A DNA stretch of 64,000 nucleotides from Eremophila alpestris peregrina (Eukaryota; Chordata; Aves; Passeriformes; Alaudidae): positions 613,260-677,259 of the forward strand of contig WMCF01000021.1 in NCBI GenBank assembly GCA_009792885.1, in the 5' to 3' direction. Both the position numbers and the translations under genes were made by a program. Positions 1-12,849 of this stretch are shown here, in pieces (position 1 is the stretch's first letter; the number at the start of each line of letters is the position of its first letter). The notes beneath the pieces are model-generated. The model was not told the origin of the DNA, made no database searches, and saw only the letters and a program-made list of their open reading frames with translations.

Positions 1-729
1 AGTTAGAATGTGATTTTCTAGAAAGCAAACTGCACATTTTTTAGAATTATTTGGTGCTGCCTCTTCTGTGGTGCCTTTAAAAACTTCTGGAACCCATTCA
101 TTTTTCTTATCATTGAAGTTGTGCAAGAACCCTTCCAAGTACTCTAGAATTTAAGGCTAACCTGAGCCAGGTTGTTACAGTCACCATATTATCTGATATA
201 TTTTATTTTCATTTTTCTCAGATTTCAAAATATTTTTAAAAAGCTTACATCAGCAGATAACAAAAATGATGCAACTACTTTCTTATTTTAGAAACTTCAT
301 CCAAGCATATGATGTCTGGTAGAACAACTGTTTGCCTTGCCTATTTCTGTGCTTTTTAGTGACAGAGGAATGTTTTACAAAATGAGGTGCAATAAATAAA
401 TAAATAAAATATCAGCATGCACACAAAGCCCATTATTTGTTAATGACTTCTGCATTCGTGGCTCTCTGGAACTGGGTTGAAAATTGACTCTATTACAATG
501 TGTTTAAAACTTGGCATCATGCTCTTGTAAACCTGGGATTTTCTAACAATCAAATCGAAGCATTGGGACGAGCCAAAATGTATTATTTCTTCAGCAGACT
601 CATAGCTAAAGCATTATTTTCTCCCAATATTATTCCCAGAATTGTTAAAGTGTTTAGAAACACTCTCTCATTTCTTTTCCTATAAAGTGTCCATTCCTGT
701 TTTGTCCAGCCCCTATTAAGTTAACCTGA
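1..729. other. AT-rich non-coding sequence, nothing recognised
   Basis: No gene, RNA or transposon is recognisable. The only simple structure is a short (AATA)n run at about 391-408. The open frame at 500-685 is short and shows no protein-family resemblance. Confidence 0.6.
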
Positions 730-1130
730 AAAAGGTTGAGTCCCTTTGTTCCAATGATTTGTGATGTGATGTTGCTGCTCATATTTCACTTGGTGTTGCT
801 TAAATTGCCAATCATGGATCTCGCATCCTCTCTGCTGTCAGCTCGCTTTGGATTATCACCTCGGACGCGGGGTTCCCTGGTTCCACTCCGTGCTGAGCAC
901 TTCCACCTCCGCTTTTATGTAATCTCATTTTTCTAATGAGAATGCAAATGAAAGAAAAGCTGTGTGAAATGGCTATAGATGAGTTGCTTGTCAAAAATGT
1001 TTTACTTTAGGGGGGAAAAAAAAGCGCCAATAGCTCGCTCAACAGAGTAACGCAGAGCATGTGCTAGATGGACTCCTCTTTAGAGTTGTGGCACATGGCC
1101 AAATATGAAGGCAGCACATCTTCATTGTTG
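730..1130. promoter_or_regulatory. Putative conserved non-coding element with retained CpGs and an octamer motif
   Basis: Seen: seven CpG dinucleotides lie between about 822 and 911 in a window that is otherwise strongly CpG-depleted, and more follow at 1024-1052. A perfect POU octamer (ATGCAAAT) sits at 942-949, directly after a TAATGAG homeodomain-like motif. The stretch has no long homopolymer and no transposon signature. Inference: this mix is typical of vertebrate enhancers under purifying selection. Conservation itself cannot be seen from one sequence. The open frames on both strands here are short and unconvincing. Confidence 0.32.
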
Positions 1131-2889
1131 CTGCTTTTCATTTCTAGTGCTTAAACAACTCATGCAGGTTTTGACAGCTTTTTTTTTTAATATATTAACA
1201 TAAACCACTTTATTACAGTAGCACGTTTTCAATAGAAAATATAAATGTTGGCTTATGAAAAGATTTTTATTTTTTTTGAAGTCCATACACATTTTTTTGT
1301 TCTTAGGAAAACAGAAACAATGTTGCATTTGGGGAACTTTAAAAGTTACTTTATTATAAAATATGAATCAAAATACCATAAAAGCACAATAAACACCATA
1401 AAAAGGTTTATTTTCTCTGAGAGACCCTTTTGGAAGTCAGCTGTGTGCCTCCAATAGTATGTAGTGTTGGGATATGCAGGGAGATATGACTGGATGATGA
1501 AATTATCCCTACTGAAGACTACTAGAGGTCTGTAGAAAACTAACCTATAATTAGATTTAAATATGATATGTATTCACTTTGCTTACTTTGCCTTTTATTG
1601 ATTTATTTATAATGAGTTAAAAGTCTAGGGTGATATCTCAAATCACCTTAGGCAGGGCTTTATGACAGCCTCACTGATAATGATCTTACAGCTATTCACC
1701 TCCATTGGTGATGAACAGGCTCATGGTCAGCAAATCTGACTGGACACTGATCTCTCAGGGTGGATTTCACCCACTCTTCATCTGGAGCTGACTTTCACAC
1801 GTGGCCTAAGTGATTAGGGTGTCTCTGTGTGTAGGACACTTGTCAGGTATGTAACTAGGTAATCAGGAAGTTAGTTGTGTGTGCAAAAAAAAAAAAAACC
1901 AAACAATTTTTATACTAATGCAAGTTATTCTGTGCACTACAACACCCCTCAGAAAAGCTGTATGAATGAAAAGGCACATGGCACTGTGATGCTAATGGCT
2001 ACAGGACAGATTTGCAGTAGAGTCCATCCTCTGCAGCTAGAACTAGATTTCAAACCAGCAGAGATTCTACCTGGGCTCAGATGCTGCTTGTCAAAACAAA
2101 TCCAGATTCCCAGAGGACTTGAGCATTTTGGGTGCTGAGCTTGTGTAGCAATTCAGCTGTAAATGTCACAGTAGGAACAGATGGACATCAAGCACTTTTG
2201 TAAATCTCACTTAGACTTTGGTGAACAGAAGAATTTGACATTTTTACCCTAATTATAGGTACTGAGTGTCGAAACACTTGACCAGAGAGCTTTTGAAAAC
2301 CTTGTCTTAAAATATTTCCTGTTCAGGAGGGATTAGCCAATACAGATTTCAATTTAAATTTTAATTAAAGCTTATTTGTTATGTGCAGTATTAGCTTGCA
2401 ACACTTTTTTTTTTTTTTAAAGAAAAGATGTTATCTTTATAGAATTGACTTATTTGGAAAGTTAACATAAGCTTCCAAGCCCACAGAAAATATGGTGATG
2501 TGTTTCTGTTTAAAATATGTTTTAAAAAGTAATTTACTGTAAAATGTTTTTGCAGTACTACTTTAGAAATAATTTTGGATGTCTTAGATAGGAACCTCTT
2601 AAAACCTGACTTTAAAATACAGATATATAAAAAAACTTACAGGAATACAGGTTCACTACTCAGTTTTTTAGCCATGCAGTTCACACATGACCTGATTATC
2701 ACTTTGAAAACATCTGGGTTGACTAGTGATAGGAAAAAAGCATATCAGTGCTGTTGTATGGAATAGCCCTGGCCCTGCATATAAATGGACACAGGGTGTC
2801 TACTGACATCAACAGATGTTGTAGGTAGGGGAGGGACTTGAAATATTACAATTTTACCTGTGAATGACTGTTGGGGTAGTTTCACTGAT
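1131..2889. other. AT-rich non-coding sequence
   Basis: Nothing genic is recognised. It holds an A14 run at 1885-1898 and a T14 run at 2405-2418. Open frames are all under 90 codons and have no recognisable content. Confidence 0.6.
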
Positions 2890-3110
2890 CATAATACCTC
2901 AAAAATTTAATTTTTAAGAAGCGCCTGTCCAGTCAGTGTTGAATTTATTGAGTTAATGAGTGGCTCTCTTTCAATGCAGCACTGTTCTGTGCACTCTGTG
3001 TCGATTGCATGGCTCTAATTAAATCCATGCAAGGGCTGTTCTTTATGCTGTTATTAAACTGCAGAGTGTTAAAATTGATTTAGCAGGCTTTAGAAGCAGT
3101 TATCCTGGAG
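2890..3110. promoter_or_regulatory. Putative conserved non-coding element
   Basis: Seen: a compact block of balanced, non-repetitive sequence with several TTAAT/ATTAA homeodomain-type cores (around 2954, 3019 and 3053) and an ATCCATGCAAGG stretch at about 3024. It is flanked by looser AT-rich sequence with homopolymers. Inference: it looks like a developmental enhancer or another conserved non-coding element. I cannot tie it to a target gene. Confidence 0.28.
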
Positions 3111-4590
3111 AGGTGGCGTGGCCAGGAGTCACCTGCTTCTGCTGAAACATAACAAAAACCAGCCTTCTCCACAGCAGTTCTGGACAGATTAAAAAAATAA
3201 TGTTTCAGCTATCTCAGGTGCAGACTAAGATTCCAAGAAATCACCTGATGATCAACAAAGATAAAATTAGGTGAAAAACAAACATGAAGAATTGAAATGT
3301 GTGTCTGTGTGTGGGGTTTGTATTTTTTCTTTTTTTTCCCCTCGTTGTTGTTTTGGTGGTTAGAGGGAAATTGGGAGATTAGTATAAGAAGTTGGGAAGG
3401 TCTCTTGCAGTTATGCCTGAACTCCAACCTTTCACCATTCTGGCAGATGCTTTAAATACATCTCATGGTGCACTGACAAATCCTGCTCACTGCCCTGAGT
3501 GCTGATCAGCTGGTCTCACTATGGGGGGATTAAACAGGAAGAGTAAAATAGAGACATGTCAGTGAAAAAGAGAATCACAGCACTAAAAATAGATTTGAAT
3601 TACTTTAAAGGCATAGGTGTGACTGCCTCACGAAAGCTTGGGCACCTCTTGGTTGGTATGTGAGGTATGTAACCCTCAGGAGACATTTTTGAGGTGATAT
3701 GTGACTGCTGTGCTTGTAGGAGACAAAAAAGGGGCGAGATTCCACAAGAGTACAGTCTCCAGGAGTGCCCAGAGCTAAGCAGAAGGTAGAAATAAGTGCT
3801 GATGGAAATCTGCCTTTGGAGGAACAAGGGGAAATGCTGGAATGTCCTGGCTTGAGCCATGGGATGTTCAGCTCAGGGCTTCATCCAAAGCTCATTCCAG
3901 TGGTTGAAGGGATTGTCCATTGACACTGAAGGTCTGTCAGGAAAAGAGTCCTTCCTCTTCTCTACTTCTCCCTTACCAGTCATCCAAAACCTTCTCTTGG
4001 AAATGTTTTGTTCCTGATTTTTAATTCTCCTATCCAAAGATGTGAGGTGTATCCTTGTAGCTGACTTGGAGATCTCTTTGCTTTGTGCCTTGCATTGATG
4101 AACAGCAGATATGTGAGTCCACCAGACTAAAATCATGAGGACAAAAATACAAAGAAATAGGTCTATTTTATCTTTAGTTCTGTTGTTCACATGTGAGAGT
4201 CTAAGCTCCCAAGGGAAAATAAAAATTTAATTTTTACCTAAAGAGAAAAAGGAGATATTATCTTGAAGTTAAAATGGTTACAGCTGAGGGTTGGAGAAAA
4301 ATAGCAAACATTTTAAGACTTGATAATATGTGAATCAGCAACACTGGGAGAAGTGTCTGCAAGATGATTTGAGTTTCAAGGACGTAAACATACTTCATTG
4401 CTCTGATTTAGTCACCCTTGGTCATTCAGGATGTAAGTGGGAACTGATCTCATTTAGGAAATCATTGAGAGGAGATGAGTCTGAGGACCTGATTCTATCT
4501 TATCTTGACACACCACAGTTAATAAAGGAAGGCAATTATTATGTTTTCTGGGATGTACCCTCATCTGAGGCATTGTTAATAAACATTAAA
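3111..4590. other. Non-coding sequence, nothing recognised
   Basis: A pyrimidine/T-rich run lies near 3324-3345. The minus-strand open frames at 3600-3860 and 3873-4190 (86 and 105 codons) show no domain, signal peptide or splice context, so I do not call them genes. Confidence 0.55.
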
Positions 4591-4595
4591 GGACT

Positions 4596-4676
4596 AGTTC
4601 TTCAAAGGTGTTTAAGCACCTAGCTTCCATTGATTTCAATAAAATGAAGCATCTAAGTGCCTTTAAAAATCTGACC
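4596..4676. repeat. Ancient amniote palindromic interspersed repeat
   Basis: Seen: an imperfect inverted repeat. A left arm with TTCAAAGGTGTTTAAGCACC (4601-4620), then TAGCTTCC, leads into a centre reading ATTGA-TT-TCAAT (4629-4640). A diverged right arm with GAAGC ATCTAAGTGCCTTTAAAAATC follows (4646-4671). Known, from memory: a family common in turtles, crocodiles and birds has this layout, with arms containing AAAGGTATTTAGG and CTAACTTCC on either side of an ATTGATTTCAAT centre. Inference: this is a decayed copy. I cannot name its library entry with certainty. Confidence 0.6.
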
Positions 4677-4679
4677 TTA

Positions 4680-5879
4680 AGTGTCATCAGGAAAAAGTGG
4701 AGTAAAAGATAAGCAGGTTCTAAAAGAATAACAAGGGACTGCAGGCATATGATTCTGGCATGCTCCTGGTTATTACATTTTTTATATGTATGGAGTGTCT
4801 GCACATTTGAAACCAAACAAAGATACAAACAAACCATCCCTGCCTGTACAGCACAAAGCATCAAATTGCTCTCACTTTTCCAGTCGTGTCTGAGACATTT
4901 TTACAAAACATGCTGTATGGATTGAGATAAAAGTGAGAAAACAACAAACCCAGCACCATCCCCTCTGCTCCCTTCAGCCTCTCTGACAGAGCCCCCCTCT
5001 TCCCTTCCCCTGAGTACTTGGTGAGCTGGAGGGGTTTGTTCACCCAAGTCTGTGTGACAAGTAAACAGTTGGTCACAGCCCTAATTACAGATTTTTATTT
5101 TTTTTTTAACTCAAACATATTCTTTCAGTTAGAGCAAAATACCTTGCTCTCAAGATTAGCCTTATTGAGAGGGTACAGTAGGTATGACATAGTCCCAATG
5201 TGATAAATAGATAGACAGCAGTGACAAGCAAATGTTAACTTTTTTTTTTTCTTTTTGAGGAAAACTCCTGAACTGAAAAATATCATGTTGGTTTGTCACT
5301 ATCTTTTCAGGTTTGTTGAATTTTAATACAAAATAGAAAGTGAGAGGGAAGGAGATTGCCTTGCTATTTGTTTCTTTCACGTTAAGCCAACTATGCTGCT
5401 TACCTACTTCTTGATAAACATTGCTCAGCTACTTCTCTTTGGGATTAAGTAAATGAAAAAAAAAAAACCTCCACAGAGAACAATAATTCCCACAGAAGAG
5501 ATTTTCAAATTTAAAGGCTAAACTGAAATTTAAAATGATTTTCCTGGATTTCCGACCTAGATTCCCTGTCTTATACTCAGTGCATTTGTCCTTTTAAAGG
5601 AACCAATATGTTTGTATAACTGATGTGAAACAAGCTTGACTCCAAAAAGATTTAACTTAATATCTGGCTAAGCATTCAGAGGGTAGTCCATCTGTAGAAT
5701 GTACATTAAGGACCCTGGCTGGAGCGCAGCGAGTCATGTATGATATCAGGCACACAAATGTGACGTGATGCCCATATACTCTTGAGCATAATTCAAAGTG
5801 CCATGAAGCTCTATGGGTAGAGAAGCTATAAACACAGTTGTCACAAATGAGAAAGTCTACAGGGTTATACTCAGGCTGA
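4680..5879. other. AT-rich non-coding sequence
   Basis: Only T-rich and A-rich runs (about 5095-5108, 5239-5252 and 5456-5467) stand out. No gene or repeat family is recognised. Confidence 0.55.
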
Positions 5880-6720
5880 AGAATGAAGAAGCATTAGAAC
5901 CAGCCATCACATCTTAATGAAATTGTTAATTAGGGTATTATGGAAGTCATAGCTGGAGATAATATCTGTCCAGCAACCTTGCAGCATGCTTTAATTAACC
6001 ATTTCTCCTCCAAAATTGAAAGCAGACTCAGAAGCGGTGCAGAAATCCCTTCATAAATAAACAAATACAATCAAAATTATGTTATTTTTTTTTCCAGTTG
6101 ATGTTTTTAATCTTTTTTTTCCCTTTCTAAACAGACCAGCACAGAACATGTGATTATAGGAATAAGTACACATTTAATCTACATAATCATCAGTCTTTCT
6201 TTATGTAAAAATGATTAGTAAATAGGGGTTTTAAGCAACTATTTAGATTAGGCATTGGCATCATAGATTAACTTATTTCTAAAACACTTGATTTTATCAC
6301 TCTGCCTAATGATTTGTCTCATGATTTATTGGCTAATATGATGAATCATGTTAGATTTATTGTTTATCCTATAAATAGTGCAACAAATCATTAAACAGTG
6401 ATAAAACCCAGCAGTTTCACAAGAAAGTCTACCTATGTTGTCTTCATGTACAATGTGCTTGTGCTGTACAATAATTTGATGGTTCTGTTTTCAGTTTTAT
6501 GATATCAGGTGAATAGGCATCTCTGTTTAAATTAAATGGTTTTACAAAATAATAGTGAAGTCATAATCTTATACTTCTGCTATATTTATTTTATACAGAA
6601 AAATAAAGCCTAATGTCTGATGTATAGTAAATCTGTGAATTTATTCACAAGAATAAATGTAATATTCTTTCTTAGAAACACTTTAAATATAATGGCAGTT
6701 TTTCATATTTTAGCATGTCA
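5880..6720. promoter_or_regulatory. Putative conserved non-coding element cluster rich in homeodomain-type motifs
   Basis: Seen: about 800 bp of low-GC sequence dense in TTAATTA-, TAAT- and AATCAT-type cores. It includes a PBX/HOX-like TGATTTAT at 6322-6329 and an inverted pair CATGATT (6320-6326) / AATCATG (6344-6350). Few transposon traces are visible and open frames are absent throughout. Known: such TAAT-dense stretches are typical of long-range developmental enhancers. Inference: this is a regulatory candidate. A T-rich interruption at 6087-6123 may divide it into two parts. Confidence 0.33.
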
Positions 6721-9540
6721 ACTGTGTTTTTCCTGCTATGGTTTCATGTTGCAGTAGACAAAAATGTTGTATCTGTCCTGGTGATTTTAGAGATCTGAGC
6801 CTATTTCACTGATCTGAAAGGCTGGTGTGGGATATTGGTGAACTGAATAGATGAAATTTGGCATTCAGATAATGGGAGTGGTCATTTTTTTTCTTAAGAC
6901 ATAATGGCTTCTCTTGTTGCAGATGGAGCCAAGTCTGCCTGTATACATTAGGGATGAAAGGACAGAAAATAGAAGTAATATTCTTGGAAACTCCCTGAGG
7001 TCATCAGTGGGTTAGAATAGACGCAGTCATGATGATATTATATTCTGCAGGAGTAGATTTGCAGTATTTTAAATTGAATTATTTGGACTGTAGTGGTCAA
7101 CCTTTATTGCTAACTAGGCTATTTATGTTCTTTTGATCTCAAGGTATTGCCACACCCTGTCTCCCCTCACCTGTGGCAGAAGAGCTTGTGCCTTCATCAG
7201 GTCCATTACTTCATACACAGTCCCCCCAAAATGCCTGTAAAGTGTGGTGTGCCAAGGACAGCTGCCCAGCACCTTCAAAATCCAGGATATACAGGAAACA
7301 CCAGTCTTTTGTTCATCCTTGGATGCAGAGGCTGGAGCTGGTGGAGCTGTGCTGTCCCCACCCAGGAGCAGCAGATTTGCAGGGCATTAGTGGCACGTGT
7401 GACATTTGTGCACAGCCCATCAGTTCTGAATGAGCCCAGGGCTCAGGACATGGGAAGTGCAGAGGAAAACAGAACCTGAGAGCCAGTGCTGCTGTGGTTG
7501 TCCCTGATATTCTGATTGCCCTGGATGAAAAGGGTCAGTGGGAACAGGACAGGGGCCAAATGCCACACCCTCCCTGGGCAGCTGCATGGTGCCTGAGGCT
7601 GTAATCCAGCACCTGTCTTACACAGCTCCTTTTGTTTTGCATGTCACAAGAACTTGATTTGTGTGATGGAGAACAAAATGGGATGAGCAAGAAGATTAAA
7701 CGAAGGATCAAAGAATAAACCTGTGACAAGTTTTTAGCAAGACCAGCTCTTCCCAGGCCACCATTAGGTCAGCTGCCTTGGTTACTTGATTTGCTTGTTT
7801 AGCACAATAGTAAATTATGGGGAATTTGGATATTGATTATTTGTATTTGGCCATGGGTGCAGCCTGGGCACTCGGACCCATCTTCTGTGCCAGGTGCTTG
7901 TTGAGCTGCTTGTTCCAGCCTGTAGAAGAGCCTGAACACAAATTGGCAGAATCTATGCAGCAAGGCTCTGAAAATCATCTCCAGTGATCCAGAAAGCCTC
8001 ATAGCAAGCAGAAGAAGTCCTGCTCCTTGTCACTGTGATTATGGAGATGCAGGAAGCAGGTATCCATGTGTGGCATGGCCTAACGAAGAAAGTGTGCCTT
8101 GTTTGTTAACTAACTGAGCATGTCCCTTCACTGCCCTGGTAATGATTCCTCCTCTCAGGTTTTCACAGGGACACTGCCACAGTGCTTAAGATGCATCATG
8201 AAGAATAACATACTTTTTCTGTATCTTGGACACCCATTTTATTAGTAGAAGAACACTGAGCACAGCTCAGCAGCTGCCCAGTCTTGGACAACTGTACAGT
8301 TTTAAAAATTCCTGGAAAATATCGCATAAGCCCTTTCTGCAGTACTCCAACCTAACTGTATTTGCTATCTTTGTGTCTTATTGATAATCCACTTTTATAA
8401 AAAGAAGAAGGAGGAACAACAAATTTGAGCCTTTGAAATCTGGTAAGAAATAAACTTCCACTTTTCTTAAGGGAAAACTGTCAATGATTTTGGTTCAAAG
8501 TCTGGGAAAAATGAAGGTAATTGAAAGGTAGGCAGTAAATGAGATGGCTACTCGGGGTTGATATTTTGGTGTGTTCAGTAATTAAATCCACAAAGATGGT
8601 CTTGATGACAGAGCCAGCAAAGAAAATGTGCTTCTCTGTGCATTTGTTCCTCCATGTGTGTACGAGCATCACAGATTTGTCCTTTGGTACAACATTCTTC
8701 CTTGAAAGGGTGCACCCCACGGTCCAGCAGCAGAGTAAAGCTGTGGATCTTTTGAGTCTCTGGTCTAATCCTGGGCAGTGCTATCACTGATTTTACTACA
8801 GAAAGGCCTTTTAGTCCTCCAAGTGCTTCTAGAGATATATTCTTCTTTATCTTAGAGGAATCTCTTGGGAAGGTTTCCTGGAATTTCTCTAGATCTGGAG
8901 ATAGAGGAGGAAAATGGAATGGAAATGTTGGATTAAAGGAAAAGGGCCTTAAAGGAATAAAAGTTATCACTGAACACAGGAGGAGGACCAAAGAGCTAGA
9001 ACGACCTTACTTTACAAATGCTGACACAGGCTTATTTCAAAGCAGGGTAAAGGTTATTGCATTAAAGGTTTCAAATCTGGGAAATTCATGTTCCTAGATT
9101 GGGTGCATAAATCTGAGACATTTTTAATCTCACTATGTAAATAAATCTCATCAGAAAAATAAAATTGTATAGCTTTGATTCATTTGCCGTAAACCCTTTT
9201 AATTTGATTTTGATTGATAGCTAAACCCCTTGCATTAGAAGTTTTTGAAAAAGTTTCAAGATAAGCAATTACTCACTCCCTCTGGGTAACGCAAAGTTTT
9301 CAAACTTGTGAGGATGTGTTACTCCTGTATAAAATATAACTGGCAAATATTTTTTATATTGTAATTGCATTTTGGTTTTATCTTTCACAGCATTTGTTCA
9401 TCTTTCATGCCAGACTTTCAGACTCTGAAATGTGACTGACTGATGCGGTAAGTGCAGTTAATTTTAATTCTGATTTTTAGGACTGGATTTGTCAATCAAT
9501 ATTGTTCACTGGAGTAATTCAGTAAGTGTCTCTAATTTCT
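6721..9540. other. Non-coding sequence, mixed composition
   Basis: A moderately GC-rich patch at about 7147-7520 carries overlapping open frames in two phases of the same strand, which is typical of chance rather than coding. A minus-strand frame at 8575-8991 (138 codons) has no recognisable domain. No repeat family is identified. Confidence 0.5.
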
Positions 9541-9543
9541 TAG

Positions 9544-9577
9544 CTTTTTTTTTTTCTCTTTTTTTCTTTCTCTTTTA
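9544..9577. repeat. Polypyrimidine tract
   Basis: About 34 nearly uninterrupted pyrimidines on the + strand (T-runs broken by C), with no acceptor AG followed by an open frame nearby. I take it as low-complexity sequence. Confidence 0.8.
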
Positions 9578-11170
9578 CTTAATAATTTAGAAGTGAAACT
9601 TCTCTAAGAGCTACCTGTCAATTTGGTGTTCAGAAATTGAAGGATGAGTGGCTGTTGTTTGCATCCCACACTAACAGAGCTCTGGTTTGGCAACAGTGAT
9701 TGTCAGTAGATTGCCATTAAGTCTGTGCTCTTACTCCCATTCAATAGGCAGCCAAGATGCCAGAAAAACAGAACAAGCTTCATCTTCAAGAAATAAAAGC
9801 ACACAGGGAGCACGGGTAACCAGCAGTACATGCTCCAAACCAGACAGATCAAATTAATTCCGTGAAGAGGACTGGATTATATAAACACATTACATATGCC
9901 AGATATTGATGTAGGACATTATTCTCCCTTATTCACAGGAGATTCTGCTAGTGTCAATAAGAGGTTTACAGAAAGATGTAAAGTGTCATCATCAAGTAGT
10001 AACTAATGTTTTAGTTAGCACCATTACTATTTCATATGCAGCATTACCTGATGGGAAAAACACATTAACTTTAAAACCACAGTTGTGTGCTCTGTATTTC
10101 TTCTTGTTTGTTGTCCTTTCAACTTCCCTATCAGCTTTTAACATCAATCAACAAATTCATCCTTTTCCACGTGAATAATGGTCCCCTGCTGACTGGCATA
10201 TCTGTGTGGAGAAAAAGGAGTGTAGCAGAGCTGAACCTGCAGCCCCTGTTATCTAGGACACAGACATTGGATATTCAGGGGTAACATCCAGAACAGGTAG
10301 ATTAAAATTATTCCATAATTCACCTAGATTTTTTAGGTTTTTTACTTGTCTGTAATCCTATTGCTCATGTCCTAGTACAGGAATTCAGGATTCCCAATAC
10401 CCACCTGCTGTGTTCTGAGGCCCTTCCAGAGCCCTGCCTGCCCCAGCTGTGTGTGCAGCAGCTCTGCATGTCAGGCCTGGAGTCCAGAAAGATGATCCCT
10501 TTCTTTCTGTGCAGCCAAAATTATGGACTTGCCATGTCAGTGAAGATAACAAGAACTGACTGGCCTAAATTGGACTTGTATTCTTAGTGCGTTTTTGGCA
10601 ACGTCGTCCCTGTCCCTCAGAAACAGCCCACATTCCATTCCTCCTCTCTGAACAGCAGCATCAGGATAGACGTGTCCCGAGCGTGGCAGCTTCCCAAGCA
10701 TGCACAGCCATGCAGGGGTGGTGAGCACTGCTGATAGCATCAGCAGCCTGCAGAGCCTCTGTCCCTGCTGTGCCCCTGCCTGCATCCCACAGTGGCTGGA
10801 TGTGTCCCTGTTTCTCTGGGCAGAGGGAAGCTTTTCCTTGCATGCAAACCCTGCTCCTTGCGTGGCTGAAAGCATTCCCTGGAAATGATACCAGCGTGTT
10901 TTCCACACCCCACTGCAACATGGCAGTGCTGAGGCTCCTGCACCTTCTCCCAATGGCTTGCTGAGAGTCTCTGGTTGCACCCAGTGGGTGATTGTTGGCC
11001 ACCACAGCTGTTATTGCTCCTTCCTCCAAAACCCTTCCAAGAGGCTCCTCTCTGACTCAGGTTCTAGTAGGGTTTTTTGTTGTCTCTGAAGTGAGGCAAG
11101 GAGTGTGTTCTGAACCTTTGTTTAGATGCTAAAGCAAGCTTTGAACTCTCTGGCTGGTCACCAGATGACT
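9578..11170. other. Non-coding sequence with a GC-richer patch
   Basis: The patch at about 10,400-11,030 is richer in G+C. Overlapping open frames occur on both strands (for example 10,537-10,980 minus, 147 codons), but they contradict each other and none shows a domain. The patch could be a decayed transposon, but I cannot match one. Confidence 0.5.
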
Positions 11171-11364
11171 TTCAGTGGGGGATGCAGCCTGCCCAGCCCC
11201 ACCATTCCTCCTTGAGAGATCCAGAGTGGTACTTTTACTAATATTTTGCTCGTTTGAACTCTTCCCCTTCAGTGGGGGATGCAGCCTGCCCAGCCCCGCC
11301 ATTCCTCCTTGAGAGATCCAGAGTGGTACTTTTACTAATATTTTGCTCATTTGAACTCTTCCCC
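11171..11364. repeat. 97-bp tandem duplication, two copies
   Basis: Copy 1 is 11,171-11,267 and copy 2 is 11,268-11,364. They abut exactly and differ at only two positions, A/G at 11,201 versus 11,298 and G/A at 11,252 versus 11,349. Both differences are transitions. The unit begins TTCAGTGGGGGATGCAGCCT. Since 97 is not a multiple of three, the open frame across it changes phase between copies, which argues against coding. The high identity points to a recent duplication. Confidence 0.97.
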
Positions 11365-12839
11365 TCTGCCTTCCCCCATCTCCCAAAGGTAGAAATAGTT
11401 ATCTAATAAATACCCAAGTGTGTTCTAGCTTTAGGGATGACACACATTTGCTGTGGCTTATGCTATATTATTCTTGCTTAACTTTGAGCTTTTGATTTAG
11501 CATTCCAGTTTAGCAGTGGTATTCCACAGGGGATATTGTTGGTTTCCAAATCTTTTGTCAGAGTAATTGAGCATAACATCTCTGCAGGTTTGTGTTTCAA
11601 AAGATACATTATCTTTTCTTGTCCATTTGTTCTAGCCAGGGTATCCAAAACTTTTAGTTTTACACATCCTTTGAAAGAATTTGAGGTTTAGGACTGATAA
11701 TTTATGTTTGTGCTGAATTTGCAGCTCTGCATGTGATGATTAATACACTTCTCTCCATAAATAAGAAGAGATGATATCTGTAAATTGGTAACAAAACAGA
11801 AGAATTTCATTAAATTCTGTATTTTGCAAGGGACTTCCATCCTTTTAAATCTTTATAAATTAAACATCATCCATGTCTGGCTCGCTGAAGAATGAATGTC
11901 ACATATAAGATATCTCCCTTAAATATTTTCTTGAAGTAATCTATATGATTTACAGCATATTGCAATTAACATTGACCTTTTGTCTGCTTCAAAAGAATGT
12001 GAGAACAGTTTTTTGACATCAAAGAGATTTTCTAAATTTCCAAAAATATTCCTGATGAAAGTTGTTCAGACTGGGAAAAATATGTCACCTTCATTTAAAA
12101 GTTATGGCAAACTTGATAGATGATCTGCCTCTTTCATAACCTTAGTTCATGCACAAAAGTGGATTTAAAAATACATTTGCACGTAATCATCTTTTAGAAA
12201 ATGCAGATCCTCTGAAGTCAAAACTAAGAATCCTGTACTTCCTGTTTAAGATCAACTGACAATTTATTCAAGATCTGGAGGCTGCTATTCACTCTCCCAT
12301 TTCTTTCCAGCCACTTAAGTGCCAACACACAGCTGCAGTTGAGATTCCAATAAATTTTATACCTTCTTTCATCCAAAATGCAGTAAAAACAAAGAATAAA
12401 GCTCAATTTTCACAAATATCTGTATTCAACTTTATTTTACAGTTTGTTTGTATCAATATTTTGTTCTGTTTTGCCTTTAACCAACAGTTACCTATGGAAA
12501 TGTTTAGTGAAAGCAGACAAAGGGTCTGGGAATAGGATCAAATTCTTTAACAAGGTAAGACATAGAGTCCTGCTCCTCTCTGTTTGCTTACTCTTTGCTC
12601 TTCGCTGCTTTGGTCCCCTTCTAAAGGTTAGGAAGGCTGCTCTGGCCACAGTGTCCTGCCAATGTGTGACAAGTTCAGGCACTGTCCCTCTGGGCACTTG
12701 GCTGGAGCAGACTCTCTTTGTGGCAGCCCTGACTTTGATGGCAGAGTATTAACTGTTCACTTGAGGGAGGGGAGGAGAGATCAGAGCACGAGTTAGGCCA
12801 GCTGCCAGCCACACTAAAATTACTCCTGTAACCACTCCA
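11365..12839. other. AT-rich non-coding sequence
   Basis: No gene or repeat is recognised. Open frames at 12,224-12,752 on opposite strands overlap and have no family resemblance. Confidence 0.55.
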
Positions 12840-12849
12840 ATATGTGCAC

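Noticed and set aside
8575..8991. 138-codon open frame, minus strand
   Set aside because: No recognisable motif or homologous family, and it overlaps an opposite-strand frame.
10537..11029. Several overlapping frames on both strands in a GC-richer patch
   Set aside because: Mutually contradictory frames reflect fewer stop codons at higher GC, not coding.
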